64,000 nt of DNA from Pseudomonas paeninsulae (GCF_035621475.1 NZ_CP141799.1:5134501-5198500); one strand, 5' to 3'; numbered from the stretch's first letter, positions 43,210 to 52,102 are shown. The notes: generated by a model from the letters alone, not told the origin. Made by a program: numbers and translations.

Positions 43210-44058
43210 TCAGTCGAGGGCGATCAGGCGCAGGGCCTTGAGCGCCTTGCTGATCTGCGGCCGGTGGCGGTTCTTGCTGAGGAAGGAGACGAACACCGGC
43301 TGCTCAATCTGCGGCGCGTCGGCCACCGGGAAGAATTCGCCCTGCTCGATATAGGACTGCGCCAAGTCGGCCGGCAGGTAGGCCGCGCCACCGCGCCCGC
43401 GTAGATACTCGACGCTCATCACTCCCAGGCCCATGGAGACCGGTGCCAGCTGCAGCTGCGGCAGCAATTCACCGTGCCGGGCTACGAAATGCGGGGAGAT
43501 GGCGACCAACACGTAGCTTTCCACACTGACCTCGGCGAGCGCCTGCGGTTGTGACGAAACCATCATGAAGCGCTCGTTGAACAGGTGCTGGATCTCCAGT
43601 TCTGGGCGGTATTGCGGGGTGTAGATCACCGCGATGTCCAAGTTGCCGAAGCTCAGCTCGTCGATCATGGTCTTCGAGTAGTCCGCCTCGACGTGGATGG
43701 CCGTCTTGGGGAACTCCTGGCGCAGCCAGAACACCCACTTGCTGATCAGGCGCTGCCACAGGCTCACCTGGGTGGCGATGCGCAGCCGGCCCTGATAGTC
43801 GCGCGGCATGCTGATGTCCTGGCGGGCCTGGTTCCAGCACAGCCGCAGGTTGGTGGCGTAGCTCTCGAAGCGCCGACCCTCGGCGGTCAGTTCGGCGCCA
43901 GAACGTCCGCGGATGAACAGCTGGGCACCTACGGCCGCCTCCAGGCTGCGGATGCGCATGCTCACCGTGGACTGGGTGACGCACAGGCGCTCGGCAGTGC
44001 GGTTGAAGTTTCGCGTCTCCACCAGATCGGCAAAGGTGTCCAGAAATTCGATCTTCAT
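43210..44058 (-). CDS. LysR-family regulator
   Basis: This 282-residue regulator has a winged helix (F-N-R-T-A-E-R-L-C-V-T-Q-S-T-V-S-M-R-I, residues about 17-35) and an effector domain of LysR type. It is divergent from the amidohydrolase-Rieske pair and upstream of, and collinear with, the reductase gene, a place from which it could control both. The ATG at 44058 is preferred to an upstream one nine codons earlier. The effector is unknown. Confidence 0.87.
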   Translation of the reverse strand: MKIEFLDTFADLVETRNFNRTAERLCVTQSTVSMRIRSLEAAVGAQLFIRGRSGAELTAEGRRFESYATNLRLCWNQARQDISMPRDYQGRLRIATQVSLWQRLISKWVFWLRQEFPKTAIHVEADYSKTMIDELSFGNLDIAVIYTPQYRPELEIQHLFNERFMMVSSQPQALAEVSVESYVLVAISPHFVARHGELLPQLQLAPVSMGLGVMSVEYLRGRGGAAYLPADLAQSYIEQGEFFPVADAPQIEQPVFVSFLSKNRHRPQISKALKALRLIALD

Positions 44059-44225
44059 CCGCGGTATCCCAGGCAGGTCAATCAATCGTTATTTTGCATT
44101 TATACGGCATTCTTAATTCATTATAAAAATTTAAATCAAGCTCTTAGGATGGCAGTCATCACCCAGTCGTGGTGGCCGGGGTCAGCGTTGACCTGCCACT
44201 GCGAATAACCACAGGAGCCTGAAAG

Positions 44226-45317
44226 ATGACCACGATCATCGACTGCGATTGCCACAACTACTGGATGTCGGCGGAGGTCTTGCTTCCCTACATGGACGGG
44301 ATCTTCAAGGATTTCTTCATCCGCGGTGAACAGCCCGGCCCGGTTGGCGCCTTCCCCCACGGCCATCGTCCCTGGCTGCACCCGGAAGGCTTCAAGCGTG
44401 CGGACATCAACCCGACGACCCAGGAAGAGCACTACAGCATCATGAAGGAGAAGCATCTCGATCGTTTCAACATCGACTATGCGATCCTCACCGGCGACGA
44501 GGCCCTGGAGGCCTCGACCCTGGCCAACCCTTATTACGCAGCGGCGCTGGTGCGTGCCTATAACGACTGGATGGTCGATTACTGGCTGCCCAAGGACAGC
44601 CGCCTCAAGGGCTCACTGGTAATCAGCCCGACCGACCCGCATGGTGCGGCCGCGGAAATCCGTCGCCTCGGCGGCCATCCGGATATCGTTCAGGTACTGG
44701 CCTCGCATGGCTCCCAGCGCCCCTACGGCGACCCGTTCTACCACCCCATATACGAAGCCTGTGCGGAGATGGGCCTGCCGTTCGCCATTCACCTGGGCGG
44801 CCAGGGCGGGGTCAACAGCAATCCGATCGGCGCGGGGCCGACCACCTTCTTCTGGGAAACCCATGCACTGCTGCCGCAGTCGGCCATGACCCACGTGGCC
44901 AGCATGATCGCCCAGGGCGTGTTCGAGAAATGGCCGGACCTGTACTTCGTGGTTATCGAGTGTGGCGTGGCCTGGGTGCCGAGCTTGCTCTGGCGCCTGG
45001 ATGCCAACTACAAGGCACTGCGCAAGGAAACGCCGTGGCTGAAAATGCTGCCCAGCGAGTACTTCAAGCGCAACATCCGTTTCACCACCCAGCCACTGGA
45101 GCAACCGGGCACCAAGGTCGAGCACCTGTGGGCGATTCTCGAGGCAATGGACGGCGAGAACACCCTGCTGTTTGCCTCCGACTACCCGCACTGGGACTAC
45201 GACAGCGTCGAATCCCTGCACATCCCGCCGCAGTGGCGCGACAGCATCCTCGGCGGCAACGCCCTGAAGGTGTACTCACGCCTGCCTCAGCCCCAGACCC
45301 TGGCCAAAACCGCCTGA
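44226..45317 (+). CDS. Amidohydrolase_2-family metal-dependent hydrolase or decarboxylase
   Basis: This 363-residue TIM-barrel protein is of the amidohydrolase-2 (ACMSD-like) family. Metal-site residues appear as D-C-D-C-H at residues 6-10, F-A-I-H-L-G near 187 and F-A-S-D-Y-P-H-W-D near 320. Many members are non-oxidative decarboxylases or hydrolases of cyclic acids. It is followed after 16 bp by a Rieske ferredoxin gene, so both form an operon and probably one pathway. The substrate cannot be told from sequence. Confidence 0.87.
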   Translation: MTTIIDCDCHNYWMSAEVLLPYMDGIFKDFFIRGEQPGPVGAFPHGHRPWLHPEGFKRADINPTTQEEHYSIMKEKHLDRFNIDYAILTGDEALEASTLANPYYAAALVRAYNDWMVDYWLPKDSRLKGSLVISPTDPHGAAAEIRRLGGHPDIVQVLASHGSQRPYGDPFYHPIYEACAEMGLPFAIHLGGQGGVNSNPIGAGPTTFFWETHALLPQSAMTHVASMIAQGVFEKWPDLYFVVIECGVAWVPSLLWRLDANYKALRKETPWLKMLPSEYFKRNIRFTTQPLEQPGTKVEHLWAILEAMDGENTLLFASDYPHWDYDSVESLHIPPQWRDSILGGNALKVYSRLPQPQTLAKTA

Positions 45318-45333
45318 TAGAGAGGAGACGCCC

Positions 45334-45690
45334 ATGAATGCGAAGAAAGTTCTGGCCTGCAAGACCCATGAAGTCGCCACCGGCAAGCAGAAGATCGTCA
45401 AGCTCGGCAACCTGCCGGTCGGCATCTTCAACGTCGGCGGCGAATACCACGCCATGCTCAATGTCTGCCCGCACCGTGGCGCGTCGCTCTGCGAGGGACC
45501 GCAGTGCGGCACCACGCAGGAGACGCCGCACTACGAGTTCATCTACGGCCAGAAGGATGACCTGGTGCGCTGCGCCTGGCATGGCTGGGAATTCGAGATC
45601 AAGACCGGCGAGTTCATCGTCGACCGCAGCATCAAGGCCAAGACCTATCCGATCAGCGTCGAGGGCGAGGATATCTACGTCCACATCTGA
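45334..45690 (+). CDS. Rieske 2Fe-2S ferredoxin
   Basis: This 118-residue small Rieske protein has both cluster motifs: C-P-H-R-G (C45, H47) and C-A-W-H-G (C80, H83). It lacks a catalytic oxygenase domain. It would carry electrons, possibly from the reductase at 41937-43013. A GAGGAGA ribosome site precedes the ATG. The 59-65 region C-G-T-T-Q-E-T-P between the motifs is a short insertion. Confidence 0.9.
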   Translation: MNAKKVLACKTHEVATGKQKIVKLGNLPVGIFNVGGEYHAMLNVCPHRGASLCEGPQCGTTQETPHYEFIYGQKDDLVRCAWHGWEFEIKTGEFIVDRSIKAKTYPISVEGEDIYVHI

Positions 45691-45796
45691 CCCCTCGGGG
45701 TGCCCGGAGCAGGGCGGTTGCCGACGCCAGAAAGTCGCTGGCAATCGCTCATGCCGAGGACTCCGCAAGATCGCTGCGTTGAAAATAACGCTATAT

Positions 45797-45961
45797 GGAC
45801 AAGCCAGGCATTAGCCTAACTTGGCCTTAGCCTGCGATTTGATCGTTTGTCAGCCACCCTGCCAGGCCGCACTCTTGATCTGCATCAAGATTTGAGCCGA
45901 GTGCACCCCTCACGGACGGTCGGGCTGCATTGCTATCGCTGTACTTGAACGGAGAGACCCG
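45797..45961 (+). promoter_or_regulatory. Duplicated promoter region, copy A
   Basis: About 165 bp align with 50611-50777 upstream of the dioxygenase gene. Shared blocks include TTAGCCTAACTTGGCCTTAG (one difference) and TTGATCGTTTGTCA (exact), and the distance from TTTGTCA to the ATG is 110 bp in both. It probably carries the binding site of a common regulator and now serves the downstream binding-protein gene. Confidence 0.75.
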
Positions 45962-46060
45962 ATGACGGCCCACCTCCCCCGCTGCTCCCGCAGAAAACAT
46001 GGGCAGCCCAGTCGACATTGAACAATACGCCACCCGTGCCATTGCACAGCCGCACGGCGC
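45962..46060 (+). pseudogene. 5' remnant of a dioxygenase-gene paralogue
   Basis: From the ATG at 45962 the sequence follows the start of the dioxygenase gene at 50778 (ATGAC, C-rich run, CAGTCGACAT at offsets 47 and 52, then AATACGSC). A 5-base offset shifts the frame and a TGA follows after about 19 codons. It is a broken copy of the first 30 or so codons left behind with its promoter. Confidence 0.65.
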
Positions 46061-46180
46061 CGAGTGTACCCGCCGGCCGGCACTGCCCATCGCGCCCCCA
46101 GACGGGGCCATCTCCGCGCCTGCGGCGCCGGGCCGTGATCGGCGCCCTCGCCACAGCCTCAACCACACGAGACGACAACA

Positions 46181-47125
46181 ATGACAAAAACCAATCGCTC
46201 TGCTTTATTGGCACTTGCACTGACGCTAGGCGCCAGCCCAGCATGGGCCCAGGAAGCGCCGTCATGCCAGACCCTGCGCATGGCCGACGTAGGCTGGGTG
46301 GACAATGGCGCCATCAACGGCCTGACCATGGCCGTGGCCGAGGGGCTGGGTTACGAGACGAAAGTCACGACCCTGAGCCTGCCGATCATTCTGATTTCCT
46401 TGCAGAAGAAAGATATCGACGTCTTCCTCGACTATTGGTCGCCGGCCTCCGACCCACTGTTCCAGCCGGCGGCGGCGAACAACAGCGTAACCCTGCTGCC
46501 GGAACCCAACCTGACCGGGGCCAAATTCACCCTGGCGGTGCCGAGCTACCTGGCGACAGACGGACTCAAGGACATGAGTGACATCGCCCGCTACAAGGAT
46601 CAACTCAAAGGCAAAATCTACGGCATCGAGTCTGGAGCCGGCGGCAACCAGCTGATCAGGACCATGATCGACGAAAACCGCTACGGCCTCGGCGACTTCC
46701 AGCTGGTGGAGTCCAGCGAGACGGCCATGCGCCTGCAAGTCGCGCGGGCCATCCGCAAGCAGGAGCCGATCGTCTTCCTGGGCTGGGCGCCACATCCGAT
46801 GAACCTGCAGTTCGACATGACCTACCTCAGCGGTGCCGACGACCTGTGGGGACCGGGCGGTGGCGCGGCCAAGGTCCACACCGTGATGGCCAACGACTAC
46901 CAGACGCGCTGCCCGAATGCCGCCAAGCTGGTGAGCAACATGAAGTTCGACATCCCGATGGAGTCGCACATGATGGAAAGAATCATGGCCAAGGAGCCTG
47001 CTGTGCAGGTCGCCAAGCAATGGATCGCGAAGAATCCGCAGTGGCTGGACACCTGGCTGGAGGGCGTGACGACCTTCGACGGTCAGGATGGCAAAGCCGC
47101 AGTGATCAAGCACCTGAAGCTGTAA
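46181..47125 (+). CDS. Betaine/carnitine-type ABC substrate-binding protein (OpuAC family)
   Basis: This 314-residue periplasmic protein has a signal peptide (1-23, A-W-A-Q). Its OpuAC domain has aromatic positions typical for trimethylammonium cages: D-V-G-W near residue 38, D-Y-W-S-P near 86 and L-G-W-A-P-H near 200. It resembles the CaiX/ChoX/CbcX group, which binds carnitine, choline or betaine. As with those proteins, permease and ATPase genes are not adjacent, so it may use a shared transporter core. It stands behind the duplicated dioxygenase promoter. Confidence 0.88.
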   Translation: MTKTNRSALLALALTLGASPAWAQEAPSCQTLRMADVGWVDNGAINGLTMAVAEGLGYETKVTTLSLPIILISLQKKDIDVFLDYWSPASDPLFQPAAANNSVTLLPEPNLTGAKFTLAVPSYLATDGLKDMSDIARYKDQLKGKIYGIESGAGGNQLIRTMIDENRYGLGDFQLVESSETAMRLQVARAIRKQEPIVFLGWAPHPMNLQFDMTYLSGADDLWGPGGGAAKVHTVMANDYQTRCPNAAKLVSNMKFDIPMESHMMERIMAKEPAVQVAKQWIAKNPQWLDTWLEGVTTFDGQDGKAAVIKHLKL

Positions 47126-47202
47126 TCCGCTGAGCGTGCGCCGGGCCAGCGTCCGGCGCGCGCTGCCCGAGCACGGTTCATTGAGAGCAGCAGATCAGCT
47201 CT

Positions 47203-47374
47203 CCTAATTAGCAATGAAGCTCAGCCCGCGCCATTGCAAACTGGGCGGGGATCACAATGCGGCGTTTTTCCGGCTAACCGTGCCAATGAACTGCAGGTAA
47301 GTCCGTATTTTTCGTCTCCCGGTCCGTTCGTGTAGGGCCGCTGGCGGTAGTAGCTGAAGATCATTGCTAATCAG
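47203..47374. mobile_element. Second MITE-like element, 172 bp
   Basis: CCTAATTAGCAATGA at 47203 and the complement of 47353-47374 (CTGATTAGCAATGATC...) form inverted ends matching at 18 of 22 positions. The ends resemble those of the 183-bp element at 31014 and the solo end at 49574-49597. There is no coding content. It lies directly before the BCCT gene and could contribute to its promoter. Confidence 0.6.
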
Positions 47375-47411
47375 AAAAAACTCACCCAACACATTCTGAC
47401 GAGAAAACTCC

Positions 47412-49145
47412 ATGTTCCCCAACGAACGTCTAGATGCGCTTATCGAGCAGAGGGGCATATTAAAAGGATTGAACCCCACACTTGGCATAACCGCCATCAC
47501 CATGATCGTGTTTTTCATGCTTTATGCGATCTTGCTCGGCAAGACGGCCAGCGAACAGTTTATTGGGCTGAAGACCTGGATCGAAAGCACCTTGGGCTGG
47601 TATTACGTGCTGATGATGTTTCTGGCCTTCGCGGTCTGCATGTACATCACATTTTCCCGCCTCGGCAGAATACGCCTCGGGCGCGATGACGAAAGGCCTG
47701 AGTTCAGCAATTTCGCCTGGTTCTCGATGCTTTTCGGCTGCGGCACCGGCGCCGCCTTGCTGTTCTTCGGCGTATCCGAGCCGATGACTCATTTCGCCAG
47801 CGACTGGAGCGGTGGTAATCCCTTCCTCAGCCATGAGGTCAAGTCCGCAGTCGCCGCCTTCTTCGAGGCTAAGCAAGTCGCTCTGGAACAGGGTCTACGG
47901 CCCGGTGATGCGGGCTTTCCGGTGCCCAGTGACCTAGTAGCCGAAGCTGCAGTCGGCGGTATCAAACTGACGATCTTCCACTGGGGCGTCAGCGCCTGGG
48001 CCATGTACGGCATCGTCGGCGTATCGCTGGCCTACTTCGCCTTCCGCAAGGGGTTGCCGCTGTCGATGCGCTCAGCGCTCTATCCGTTGATCGGCAACAA
48101 GATCTACGGTCCAATCGGCCATACCGTAGACATCCTGACCGTATTCGGCACCATCTTCGGCATCTCCACGACGCTCGGACTTGGGGTCGAGCAGATCTCA
48201 GCCGGGCTGATATCGCTAGGCCTGTTGGCGGAAAAATCCCAGACCGTCACCGTGCTAACGATCGTCATCATCACCATAGCCGCCACCGCCTCGGCGACCA
48301 GCGGGGTCGCCAAGGGCATCAAGATGCTGTCGACGGCGAACACCTGGATCTGTATCGCGATGCTGTCCTACTTCATGCTGGCCAGCGACGCCAATTACCT
48401 GATCGCCAGTACGGCCACCGCCCTTGGTGACTACATCTCCGACGCCGCTTCCATGATGCTCTGGACCGCGCGCAGCCCCGAAGAGCGCGCCTGGCAGGGC
48501 GGCTGGACCATTTTCTACTGGGGCTGGTGGATCGCCTGGTCCGGTTTCGTCGGCATGTTCATCGCGCGCATATCCCGCGGCCGCACCATCCGCGAGTTCA
48601 TGCTCGGCGTCATGTTCGTCCCATCGCTCGTGGCTCTGGTCTGGTTTGGCGTGCTTGGTTCCGCCGGTATTTACGAATCCATCTACGGCGCCGACATGCG
48701 GATCTACGATACCGCCGTCAACAACTCGGACTATGCCGGTGCTTTATATGCCACATTCGACGTGCTGACGCCGGGCATCATCGGCACGCTGGCCAAGGCT
48801 TTGGCGCTGGTGGTGGTAGTGATCTTTTTCGTTACCTCCGCCGACTCCGGTACCTTAGTGCTGGGTCGGCTGCTGGCGTTCGGCCGTCGCCCTCCGGTGC
48901 AGCAGCGCATCATCTGGGGCTCGGTGCTGGGCGCAGTCACGCTCATCTTGCTGCTGCTCGGCGGTGACCAGGCCATGAAGTCGCTGCAGGCGGCGTCGAC
49001 CGCCGGCGCCCTGCCCTTTAGCTTCGTACTGCTAGGCATGATGGTGGGGCTGATAAAGTCGCTGCGCCACGACGGTGAAACCATGATTGGCAGCGAAGAG
49101 CACACCAAACGCATGATCGAGCGGGAGATCGCCGACCTGTCATAG
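47412..49145 (+). CDS. BCCT-family transporter
   Basis: This 577-residue secondary transporter is of the betaine/choline/carnitine family, with 12 helices. The signature G-W-T-I-F-Y-W-G-W-W-I-A-W-S-G-F-V-G-M-F near residue 363 is followed by I-A-R-I-S-R-G-R-T-I-R-E-F. In the aromatic-box segment the usual S-W-x-P is A-W-S-G, and the region around residue 160 has an insertion (E-Q-G-L-R-P-G-D-A-G-F-P-V). The substrate is probably a quaternary ammonium compound. The N-terminus is long for sensing roles only in some members; here it is short. Confidence 0.9.
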   Translation: MFPNERLDALIEQRGILKGLNPTLGITAITMIVFFMLYAILLGKTASEQFIGLKTWIESTLGWYYVLMMFLAFAVCMYITFSRLGRIRLGRDDERPEFSNFAWFSMLFGCGTGAALLFFGVSEPMTHFASDWSGGNPFLSHEVKSAVAAFFEAKQVALEQGLRPGDAGFPVPSDLVAEAAVGGIKLTIFHWGVSAWAMYGIVGVSLAYFAFRKGLPLSMRSALYPLIGNKIYGPIGHTVDILTVFGTIFGISTTLGLGVEQISAGLISLGLLAEKSQTVTVLTIVIITIAATASATSGVAKGIKMLSTANTWICIAMLSYFMLASDANYLIASTATALGDYISDAASMMLWTARSPEERAWQGGWTIFYWGWWIAWSGFVGMFIARISRGRTIREFMLGVMFVPSLVALVWFGVLGSAGIYESIYGADMRIYDTAVNNSDYAGALYATFDVLTPGIIGTLAKALALVVVVIFFVTSADSGTLVLGRLLAFGRRPPVQQRIIWGSVLGAVTLILLLLGGDQAMKSLQAASTAGALPFSFVLLGMMVGLIKSLRHDGETMIGSEEHTKRMIEREIADLS

Positions 49146-49151
49146 AGCCCT

Positions 49152-49174
49152 GAGGAGCCCTTTCGGGGTTCCTC
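49152..49174 (+). terminator. Hairpin after BCCT gene
   Basis: GAGGAGCCC pairs with GGGTTCCTC (one G-T pair) 6 bp after the stop. No T-tract follows. It is a probable but weak terminator. Confidence 0.5.
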
Positions 49175-49239
49175 GGCCTGTATCCACCGAGGGTGATGCT
49201 GCGAATCACACTGCGCTCTTCCGGGCGGCAGGCGCGTTC

Positions 49240-49597
49240 CGAGGCGGCGCGCCGCCCGCGAGGTGGTCATCGCCTGGCAGAGCGCCGAGCGCCCGGTTTT
49301 GGCCTGACTGATGAGGTAGATCGCCAGGAACCATAAGGTCTGCGGCAACGTGCTGCCCTGCATCACGGTGCCAGCACGGCGGGGACAACGAAAGCCCTGT
49401 GGCCAACGCGCTTGCTCCAATGCTATCGCGCATTGTATTTCGGTTCCGCAATGCTTGAGAAACCCAGGCAAAGACAGACCGAGTTGGAACTGGATACGGT
49501 TCATCGGCATGACGCTCACCTCGCACGCTGTTTATGCGCACAGTGCGGGCAACGATGGGTCAGTATGAAGCCCTAGCTGAAGGTCGTTGCTAATCAG
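49240..49597 (-). mobile_element. IS1595-type element remnant with one terminal repeat
   Basis: The minus strand from ATG 49504 encodes M-N-R-I-Q-F-Q-L-G-L-S-L-P-G-F-L-K, A-R-W-P-Q-G-F-R-C-P-R, then directly T-L-P-Q-T-L-W-F-L-A-I-Y-L-I. This is the N-terminus of an IS1595-type transposase with the middle of its zinc ribbon deleted and the C-terminal catalytic part missing. Upstream of it lies the end 49574-49597, which matches 47351-47374 in 22 of 24 bases. It differs from the complete element at 12304. Confidence 0.75.
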
Positions 49598-50564
49598 GCC
49601 AGCTCTTACTGTGGCTCACCAGCCAGTCCCAGAGTTTCTGTGCCGGCTCGCGCAACTGACGGCGCAGCGGACGCACCAACCAGAAACGCTCCGGCGTGCT
49701 CACGCACAGATCGAACACCGGCACCAAACCGTGGCGCACTTCGCGCTGCCAGCGCATAAACAGATTGCGGTGCGCCAGGGCGATACCCATGCCCTGGCGC
49801 GCCAGCTCCAAGGCCATCACCTGAGTGTCGCAGCTGACCCGGCGGGTTCGCCGCTCCAGCTCGGCCACACCCGCCGCCTGCAGCCAGGCGCGCCAACCGA
49901 CGGCGAAACCGACCGAGTGCAGCAACGTCTCGCCGGCCAGATCCTCCGGACGTTGCAAGCGAGCCGCCAACTCCGGCGCCGCCAACGCCATCATCTGTTC
50001 CTCGCCCTCGCCCAGCGCGATGCACTCCAGTTCGCCCCAATCGCCGCGACCGTAACGGATTTCCATGTCAGCGCCCTCGCTGCCGAAGTCGGTGGTCCAG
50101 AAGCCGCTGGCCAGGTGCAGGGCCACCTCGGGATGGGCCTTATGAAAAGCCACCAGTCGCGGCGCCAACCACGCCTGTTGCGCCAGTGGCGTGGCGCGCA
50201 AGGTGACCGGCGCATCGCGCGACAGCCCGAACACCTCGGCCGTGCTGTCACGCATACGCACGAAGGCGGTCTGGATAGAGGGCAGCCAGGCCTGGCCGGC
50301 CAGGGTCAGACTCAGGCTGCGCGGATGGCGCACGAACAGCGGCTGACCGAGACGATCCTCCAGCAGGCGGATGCGCTGGCTAACGGCCGACTGGGTGATG
50401 TTCAGCTCGCGGCCGGCGGCGGTGAAACTCAAGGTCCGCGCGGCCACCTCGAAGGCCTCCAGCCAGAGCAGAGGCGGCAGGTCATGGGTCAGCCCCGGCA
50501 AAGCCAAATGATCGATCATGGCTGTGCTGGCACTGGCCGAAACGGGTCGAGGGGAGTCGCTCAT
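49590..50564 (-). CDS. LysR-family regulator (GcvA-like), C-terminus set by insertion
   Basis: This 324-residue LysR protein has a winged helix (F-T-A-A-G-R-E-L-N-I-T-Q-S-A-V-S-Q-R-I, residues about 47-66) and a GcvA-type effector domain with W-T-T-D-F and P-L-A-Q-Q-A segments. It is divergent from the dioxygenase gene and is the natural candidate regulator of the duplicated promoter. Its last codons, P-D-stop, are formed by CCTGATTAG, the terminal bases of the IS remnant, so the native end may have been lost. Confidence 0.87.
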   Translation of the reverse strand: MSDSPRPVSASASTAMIDHLALPGLTHDLPPLLWLEAFEVAARTLSFTAAGRELNITQSAVSQRIRLLEDRLGQPLFVRHPRSLSLTLAGQAWLPSIQTAFVRMRDSTAEVFGLSRDAPVTLRATPLAQQAWLAPRLVAFHKAHPEVALHLASGFWTTDFGSEGADMEIRYGRGDWGELECIALGEGEEQMMALAAPELAARLQRPEDLAGETLLHSVGFAVGWRAWLQAAGVAELERRTRRVSCDTQVMALELARQGMGIALAHRNLFMRWQREVRHGLVPVFDLCVSTPERFWLVRPLRRQLREPAQKLWDWLVSHSKSWPD

Positions 50565-50611
50565 CGTGATGGCTCCTGGAACAGGGACGGTGCAGCGACG
50601 ATAGCGCCTTA

Positions 50612-50777
50612 TGACAAAGAAAGGTATTAGCCTAGCTTGGCCTTAGAGCGCGAATTGATCGTTTGTCACCCTCCCCGCCAAGCCTCACGCTTGATTGCAC
50701 CGGACATGCGCCGAACACCCCACTTCACGGCCAACCGAGCCACTTTTACGCGCGCTGCGCTTTAGCGGAGATACCTG
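50612..50777 (+). promoter_or_regulatory. Duplicated promoter region, copy B (dioxygenase gene)
   Basis: This copy has TGACAAA at 50612-50618 and its complement TTTGTCA at 50662-50668, with TTAGCCTAGCTTGGCCTTAG between. A LysR-type regulator could bind here. The same blocks occur upstream of the OpuAC-type binding-protein gene at identical distance from an ATG. Confidence 0.7.
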
Positions 50778-52010
50778 ATGACTGACTGCCTCCCCCCCCC
50801 AGCTGCCGCCGCCGATAGCCTGAGCAGCTCAGTCGACATGAAGGAATACGGCGCCTACGCCCATGCACTGCCGATCGTGGCCGCCCACTGCGCAGACGAC
50901 TGCGTGCACGTCGACTGGCAGCTGCTGGAGACCCGCGAAAGTGCGGCATTTCCGCTGCTGTGGCTGCGCGACCACTGCGCCTGCGACGCCTGCCGGCATC
51001 CACAGACCTACGAGCGCACCCAGTTCATCATCGACCTCGACCCCAGCTGCCTGGAGGTTGCCCCGGCCATCAGCATAGAAGGCGGCCATCTGGCGCTGAC
51101 CTGGAGCGACGGCCACCTGAGCCGCTTCGATTCCGGCTGGCTGTATCGGCTGCGCCCGCAGCAGCAGGCCTGGCAGCCGAGCCTGGTGCCGGCGAACGTC
51201 GCCTGGGCGGAAGACTTCAGCGCTCATCGCAGCGACTTCGCCGACTACATGGCCGGCGGCAGCGCCCGCCTGGACTGGCTGCATGCGCTGTGCCGCGACG
51301 GCTTCGCGATCCTGCAGAACGGTCCGAGCGAAGGCGGCGAGATCGATCAGGTCGCGGCCACCATCGGCCCGATTCGCGCCAGCAATTTCGGCGGTCGCTT
51401 CGAAGTCTTCAGCAAGCCCAAGCCGAATAATGCTGCCTACACCGCGCTGGGCCTGGAGTGTCATACCGACCTGACCAACTGGAAGAATCCGCCGGATATC
51501 CAGATGCTCTACTGCCTGGCCAACGACGCCCAGGGCGGCGAGTCGATCTTCGCCGACGGCGTTGCCGTGGCCGAGGCCCTGCGCGCGCAGGACCCGCAGG
51601 CCTTCCGCCTGCTGGCCGAAACGGCCATCGATTGCCGCTTCGCCGACGAGGAGACCGACCTGGTGGTGCGCGCCACGGTGATTCACCTCGACGAACACGA
51701 CCAAGTCATCGAGGTGCGCTTCAACAACTGGCTGCGTGACAGCCTGCGCTTACCGACGGAGCAGATCATGCCCTGGTACCGTGCCTACCTGGCCTTCTGG
51801 AAGATTCTGCGCTCGCCACGTTACCGCCTCGACCTGCGCCTGGCCGCCGGCGAGATGGTCGCCTTCGACAACCGCCGGGTCATGCACGGGCGCAAGAGCT
51901 TCGATCCGCAAACCGGACGCCGCCACCTGCAGGGCTGCTATGTCGATTACGACATGGTCGAGTCGGCCCTGCGGGTCACCGCCCGCCAGACTGGTGGCGC
52001 AGCGACCTGA
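50778..52010 (+). CDS. Gamma-butyrobetaine hydroxylase-like Fe(II)/2-oxoglutarate dioxygenase
   Basis: This 410-residue protein has an N-terminal zinc-binding DUF971-type domain (R-D-H-C-A-C-D-A-C near residue 70) and a TauD-like dioxygenase domain. Iron ligands are H229 and D231 in C-H-T-D and H370 in V-M-H-G-R; R-H-L-Q-G follows with the 2-oxoglutarate arginine. This layout is that of gamma-butyrobetaine hydroxylase (BBOX), which makes carnitine. Neighbouring quaternary-ammonium uptake genes support a related substrate. A 20-residue low-complexity N-terminal extension (P and A rich) is unusual; a start at M21 is possible. Confidence 0.88.
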   Translation: MTDCLPPPAAAADSLSSSVDMKEYGAYAHALPIVAAHCADDCVHVDWQLLETRESAAFPLLWLRDHCACDACRHPQTYERTQFIIDLDPSCLEVAPAISIEGGHLALTWSDGHLSRFDSGWLYRLRPQQQAWQPSLVPANVAWAEDFSAHRSDFADYMAGGSARLDWLHALCRDGFAILQNGPSEGGEIDQVAATIGPIRASNFGGRFEVFSKPKPNNAAYTALGLECHTDLTNWKNPPDIQMLYCLANDAQGGESIFADGVAVAEALRAQDPQAFRLLAETAIDCRFADEETDLVVRATVIHLDEHDQVIEVRFNNWLRDSLRLPTEQIMPWYRAYLAFWKILRSPRYRLDLRLAAGEMVAFDNRRVMHGRKSFDPQTGRRHLQGCYVDYDMVESALRVTARQTGGAAT

Positions 52011-52044
52011 TTGCACGCGCGGCAACCCGGCTGAAGAAATAGAC

Positions 52045-52074
52045 AATGCCCGCCTCGTGAGAGACGGGCATTTT
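52045..52074. terminator. Terminator between convergent dioxygenase and LysR genes
   Basis: AATGCCCG and CTC pair with GAG and CGGGCATT (one bulge/mismatch), followed by TTTTCC. It is probably bidirectional. Confidence 0.75.
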
Positions 52075-52102
52075 CCGTTTTCCAGGACGGCATGCCGCCG
52101 CC

